From positions 1-15,028 of the forward strand of contig CADBKB010000028.1 in assembly GCA_902795095.1 (NCBI GenBank): a stretch of 15,028 bases of DNA, in the 5' to 3' direction. Shown here one piece after another: positions 13,601-15,028 of this stretch. The position numbers were made by a program, and so were the translations under genes. Every line of letters starts with the position of its first letter. Position 1 is the stretch's first letter. The notes under the pieces are model-generated. The model made no database searches. It was not told the DNA's origin and was given only the letters and a program-made list of their open reading frames with translations. Origin of the DNA: Oscillospiraceae bacterium. GTDB taxonomy: Bacteria; Bacillota_A; Clostridia; Oscillospirales; Oscillospiraceae.

Positions 13601-15028
13601 GGAGCCCACCTGCACCGAGGACGGCTACGTCGCCGACGCCTGCACGATCTGCGACCGCACCATCGTCCGCCAGGTCCTGCCCGCCCTGGGCCATGACTGG
13701 GACGAGGGCGTGGTCACCAAGGAGCCCACGGAGACCGAGCCCGGCGTGCGCACCTTCACCTGCCAGCGCTGCGGCGAGACCAAGACCCAGCGCATCCGTC
13801 CCACCGGCGCGACCCTGCCGCCCGACATCGACTTCACCATCCCCGCCGACGCCGAGAAGTTCGAGGTCATCGGCAAGGAGACCGGCGACATCGTCGAGGG
13901 CGTCGGCCTGAGCCTGGTCACCAGCCAGGGCGGCGTGGAGCCCGCCAAGCGCAGCATCGAGGAGACGCCGCACGACGTCATAGAGGTACCCGTGGACGGC
14001 GACTGGACCGCCACCCTCGAGTTCGTCTTCGATACCAACGGCGCGGCCAACGGCTACTATCAGTTCTTCGGCTTCTACGGCGCGACGGACTACAACAACA
14101 TGGCCGGTATCCGCGGCGGCGACGGCGCCCTGCAGGACTTCATCCGCAAGGATGGCGCCATCACCGAGGAGACCAAGTCCTCCTCGCCCGGCCTTTCCAA
14201 CAACGGCGCCACCTACTGGTTCCGTCTGGAGAAGAACGGCGACACCTACGTCTGCTCCCGCAGCTCCGACGGCGAGACCTTCACCGAGATGTTCACCCAT
14301 GAGGCCACCGGCATCGAGGCGGAGAAGATCGTCATCGACGCCTACACCGGTATGACCACCGGCTACAAGTTCACCCTGAAGTCCCTGACCTTCGACGAGC
14401 CCGGCGCTGTGATCGTCAACAAGGCCAAGCTCGACAAGGCCATCGAGGATGCCGAAGCCATCGACAAGACCGCCTACACCGAAGCGTCCGTTGCCGCCCT
14501 CGAGGAGGCTGTCACCGCCGCCAAGGCTGTGCAGGCCGACGAAAACGCCACGCAGGCTGACGTCAACGAGGCTGCCAAGGCTGTCACCGACGCCATTAGC
14601 GCGCTGGTGCCCGTGGCCGTGCCCGTCGACAGAGCCGCTCTGGACGAGGCCATTGCCGACGCCGAGAAGGTGGAGAAGGACAAGTACACCGACGAGTCCG
14701 TGGCTGCTCTGGACGAGGCTCTGGCTGCCGCCAAGGCCGTTCCCGAGGACGCCGACCAGGCCGCCGTGGACGCTGCCGCCGATGCTCTGAAGGCCGCCAT
14801 TGCCGGCCTGAAGGAGAAGGAGCCCGAGGTCAACAGAGAGGCCCTGGACAAGGCCATTGCCGACGCCGAGAAGGTTGAGAAGGACAAGTACACCGATGAC
14901 TCCGTGGCTGCCCTCGAGGAAGCCCTGGCTGCCGCCAAGGCCGTGCCCGCTGACGCCGACCAGGCTGCCATCGACGCTGCCGCCGATGCTCTGAAGGCTG
15001 CCATTGCCGGCCTGAAGGAGAAGCCCGT
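7632..15028 (+). CDS. secreted GH3-GH10 xylan-degrading multi-domain enzyme, 3' end cut by window
   Basis: An open frame of at least 2465 codons with no stop before the window end. AAAGGAG (7618-7624) is seven bases before the ATG. Residues 1-23 are a signal peptide (cut after AFA). GH3 covers about 50-815: WWNEALHG (90-97), NLARDPRWGR (158-167), K217/H218, nucleophile D297 in VSDCDS, probable acid/base E565 in REDGDR, and an Fn3-like domain at about 723-815. These motifs fit beta-xylosidase or arabinofuranosidase. Then come an Ig-like segment (938-996), a cadherin-like beta-sandwich (1001-1095), an unassigned beta module (1098-1295), a beta-sandwich (1303-1502), FIVAR repeats (1509-1571, 1578-1641), and GH10 endo-xylanase (about 1647-1978). 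GH10 shows NEMKP, RGH, acid/base E1796 in VCNEA, H1878, nucleophile E1908 in VTELDV, and WGNNDGVSWR. A CxxC linker (1980-2056), a second beta-sandwich (2068-2257) and three more FIVAR repeats follow. The cell-wall anchor, if any, lies beyond the window. Confidence 0.92.
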   Translation, partial: MKRIITLCTALCLLLSLCLPAFAETGAKAPSTVAPVKISAATPIYKDESYSYAERGLDLVSRMTEEEMISQTAGYNSPAIARLGVATYMWWNEALHGYNQEGWFGIQTDGSSFPSSYSMGASWDPDIYYQEAVQIGAEIRERVKGNRYNLTMFSPTINLARDPRWGRNDEGYGEDPFITGLLASSFVNGVEGKTMDGEFIRKNANGEGVKQAGTTIKHYAANNSEKNRYTSGADNVTVREMREYYTRASRIVTKKADVSSVMMAYSSVSGIPISFSSYYMDTLLRQSYGFNGYIVSDCDSVAVSYNRSVHKNNPHTNANYTLGEGFANALANGLDLQCNAGETDSLGSYASNYEQLKAEADGSPVVTDKGYFTRQQAEVSVARLMTQRMKLGEFDENNFYADEGKARLDAGNDGAYVNGVAGQTQERIDLADDLSRATIVLLKNENDTLPIKASEIDAAADGYDVAIVGPVGQSNFRGGYSSTLCNEANVVTIEQAIKTAFADSSYYPQATVDNANVNYYYGFSSSVNRNSFTGLQSSQIDVSQVAEDLDLAIVVVGQGNGDSREDGDRTDLNLAQAQIDLIKAVKEKNPKKLVLVMETYGPVQMVDDIVDNADAILWSGFNGFRKGTGFGEAITGKNNPSGRMNATWLKDMINDTPGFFDYSLFPSNGEGGRTYMYNVEDTIYPFGYGLSYSDFAYAANGSMLGASAKNGLVVGTASAPITGDSTINVSFQIKNNSDVPGKQVAEVYAVSPGAGENNIPLKRLVGFDKVEVGANATVDVTIPVKVTDLAFFNEEKDCYELTPGTWKIWVAMSSDFNEATDLSEEFKIENGAIREDPAVVTVKPTQAGDAAKGISERVIFDLSKDPAENIIDPGIAVAMTNEKLYGVRVVKNVPGVDIGVDAAAATEAGNGFANPDTAADLPRLEAGKTADELPHIGEKFTLPDTYKVDFATNRPEVVAVEDGQLVMKGIGVATLTATVTGPSGVSASEEFTVCVKAEPGLESISVGETKYKKFDPQNYGINVAVPVGTNPDNAGLVVTATAAEGANIEYLSKNEAGEFVPNETRTPASIPGTVYIRVTGDDLIEQIYEVNYAEDAAIAPMVGAAYALASDIVPGKTYVIVADGKYALTNRQEGPALRTYAGGATTTLASKPVVVVDGKINSMVSDDMLWTVQEADAPAAYDGQAQYFLKDAAGNFLRRGSGSSGQGAQLLSEALYSNVRYNTWSFKAYDGMDATYSLYANSERAYGTDYPFYVYGNETSFDSPARAQRTEADPFAFMNNDDCSKITLYEYTEIVGGGEDIDFTNPADEPKYTVMGQDTYALAEGTGVTLTPTADAFEPVTAGCGGSAADSTPKDLIRVPVTGDWTATVNLAYDPNDAANASAYYAFMAMAGEDYKNMAGIRGTGTQCQDFLRQDNEIMDPVQPANGFTDAGLYWLRLQKEGTTYTASISTDGAEFNELFIMEDTDVEADYIVLDAYKTSSSTWGSQAVWNITLKSLVFGDGTQSGPSKTALKKAIADANAIDKSEYTEASVAALETAVANAVLIRDKADATQDEIDDATQAVRDAIAALVKEDKADTTALEAAIARAEAVNRDLFTDESLAAMDAALAEARTALAESRLQAVIDDAARALNDAIDALEKKPEDPDKGLKDYFKDYFKIGTCLSASEARKPEGQAFTLKHFNSVTCENEMKPSEVLDQAASQAAGDNVTVKVRLTDNTRAILDFCSENHIPMRGHVFAWYSQTPGWLFNENFENNGATVSQEIMDQRLESYIKNYFELLATEYPDLEFYSFDVCNEAFTDSNPSGMRGANQSGWIRVYGDETYIYKAFEYAHKYKPEGCMLAYNDYNEYNDGKLEAMYELCKNLYEKGWLDCVGMQSHLELPSNPTIERYRNAMAKFASIGCKIMVTELDVQNNNDAQQLADYYQQLFEIYTDYKDQIEAVVFWGNNDGVSWRSSRNPLLFDRNYQPKPAYYAVLDAISDHEHVFEEVRKEPTCTEDGYVADACTICDRTIVRQVLPALGHDWDEGVVTKEPTETEPGVRTFTCQRCGETKTQRIRPTGATLPPDIDFTIPADAEKFEVIGKETGDIVEGVGLSLVTSQGGVEPAKRSIEETPHDVIEVPVDGDWTATLEFVFDTNGAANGYYQFFGFYGATDYNNMAGIRGGDGALQDFIRKDGAITEETKSSSPGLSNNGATYWFRLEKNGDTYVCSRSSDGETFTEMFTHEATGIEAEKIVIDAYTGMTTGYKFTLKSLTFDEPGAVIVNKAKLDKAIEDAEAIDKTAYTEASVAALEEAVTAAKAVQADENATQADVNEAAKAVTDAISALVPVAVPVDRAALDEAIADAEKVEKDKYTDESVAALDEALAAAKAVPEDADQAAVDAAADALKAAIAGLKEKEPEVNREALDKAIADAEKVEKDKYTDDSVAALEEALAAAKAVPADADQAAIDAAADALKAAIAGLKEKP
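11538..12344 (+). repeat. beta-sandwich plus FIVAR cassette, copy 1
   Basis: Residues 1303-1571 comprise a beta-rich domain of about 200 residues followed by a FIVAR helical repeat. Shared with copy 2 are DWTAT, NMAGIRG, W-L/F-RL-x-K-x-G, DAY and LKSL-x-F, followed by the FIVAR core YTEASVAALE. The beta domain looks like a concanavalin-A-like sandwich of the DUF1349/GH43 C-terminal type and probably binds sugar. That family call is inference. It sits directly before the GH10 part. Confidence 0.8.
12156..12554 (+). repeat. FIVAR repeats 1 and 2 before GH10
   Basis: Two helical repeats of about 63 residues lie at residues 1509-1571 and 1578-1641. The first has the typical form ALxxAIxxA...YTEASVAALE...AVRDAIAAL. 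The second is diverged (FTDESLAAMDAALAEAR). FIVAR repeats serve as spacers or sugar-binding stalks in Gram-positive surface proteins. Confidence 0.8.
13569..13799 (+). other. CxxC-containing linker after GH10
   Basis: Residues 1980-2056 hold two related half-units, each of the form H-x-W/F-E/D...KEPTxTExG...CxxC. C2004/C2007 and C2044/C2047 form the CxxC pairs, with C1994 an extra cysteine whose counterpart in the second half-unit is Glu. Such repeats are frequent in large secreted proteins of gut Clostridia. The function is unknown. Confidence 0.6.
13833..14609 (+). repeat. beta-sandwich plus FIVAR cassette, copy 2
   Basis: Residues 2068-2326 repeat the order and key motifs of copy 1 (FTxPAD at the start, DWTAT, NNMAGIRG, FRLEKNG, DAYTG, LKSLTFD, then YTEASVAALE). 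It lies just after the GH10 part and its CxxC linker, so GH10 is flanked on both sides by the same cassette. The two copies differ at many positions, so the duplication is old, or the copies were acquired separately. Confidence 0.8.
14421..15028 (+). repeat. FIVAR repeats 3 to 5, running off the window
   Basis: Repeat 3 (14421-14609) belongs to cassette copy 2. Repeats 4 (14625-14828) and 5 (14829-15028) are tandem 204-bp units with nearly the same DNA. Both encode AIADAEKVEKDKYTD, ALAAAKAVP and ADALKAAIAGLKEK. The close DNA match points to recent unit duplication, and more copies may follow beyond the window. Confidence 0.88.

Noticed and set aside
7839..14300. Stop-free antisense frame of 2153 codons opposite the GH3-GH10 gene
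   Set aside because: It is a by-product of the strong C-ending codon bias of the real gene, which removes antisense stops. It has no ribosome binding site or recognisable domains and is a Gly/Val/Ala/Asp-rich composition artefact, whereas the plus strand has clear catalytic motifs.
12156..15028. Ala/Asp/Glu-rich repeats as a CRISPR-like or mobile element array
   Set aside because: They are in-frame protein repeats (FIVAR helices) with codon-position divergence, not DNA repeats with unique spacers.

Overview
The window looks like a piece of a high-GC, Gram-positive gut-type Clostridia chromosome, tentatively Oscillospirales. The reasons are strong AGGAGG ribosome binding sites on most genes, sigma-A-like promoters in AT-rich gaps between very GC-rich genes, a YtrA-type GntR/ABC operon with the permease family typical of Clostridia, a Cthe_2159-like carbohydrate-binding protein, and a large secreted glycoside hydrolase carrying FIVAR repeats. 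The genus assignment is inference. No tRNA, rRNA, CRISPR array or insertion sequence was seen.

Layout: (1) 1-374 is a gene-free stretch with several short palindromes, ending in a promoter overlapped by a 38-bp compound inverted repeat. (2) 375-2247, + strand, is a tightly overlapping three-gene operon: GntR/YtrA-type repressor, ABC ATPase, six-helix permease. A bidirectional terminator at 2268-2297 separates it from the convergent unit. (3) 2314-4268, - strand, is an OmpR-type response regulator followed by its sensor histidine kinase. (4) Diverging from it at 4402-6189 is a secreted Cthe_2159-like right-handed beta-helix protein with Gly- and Pro-rich repeats at its C-terminus. The 133-bp shared control region holds two good -10 boxes, no good -35 boxes and a perfect 14-bp inverted repeat, so the two-component system may control both itself and the secreted protein. 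(5) 6256-7396 is a small operon of a DUF2752 membrane protein and a zinc-ribbon/CD225-like membrane protein with its own promoter and terminator. (6) From 7632 to the window end runs one open gene of at least 2465 codons, cut off at its 3' end.

The last gene is the main item. It encodes a secreted multi-domain enzyme. In order it has a signal peptide, a complete GH3 enzyme of beta-xylosidase type with its Fn3-like domain, Ig-like modules, an unassigned beta-rich module, a beta-sandwich plus FIVAR cassette, a complete GH10 endo-xylanase, a CxxC-containing linker, a second copy of the beta-sandwich plus FIVAR cassette, and further near-identical FIVAR repeats up to the end. An endo-acting xylanase and an exo-acting beta-xylosidase on one chain would cut xylan and trim the resulting oligosaccharides at the same place. 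The nearby polysaccharide-binding protein and its two-component system fit a plant-polysaccharide lifestyle, although no shared regulation with the xylanase gene is visible.
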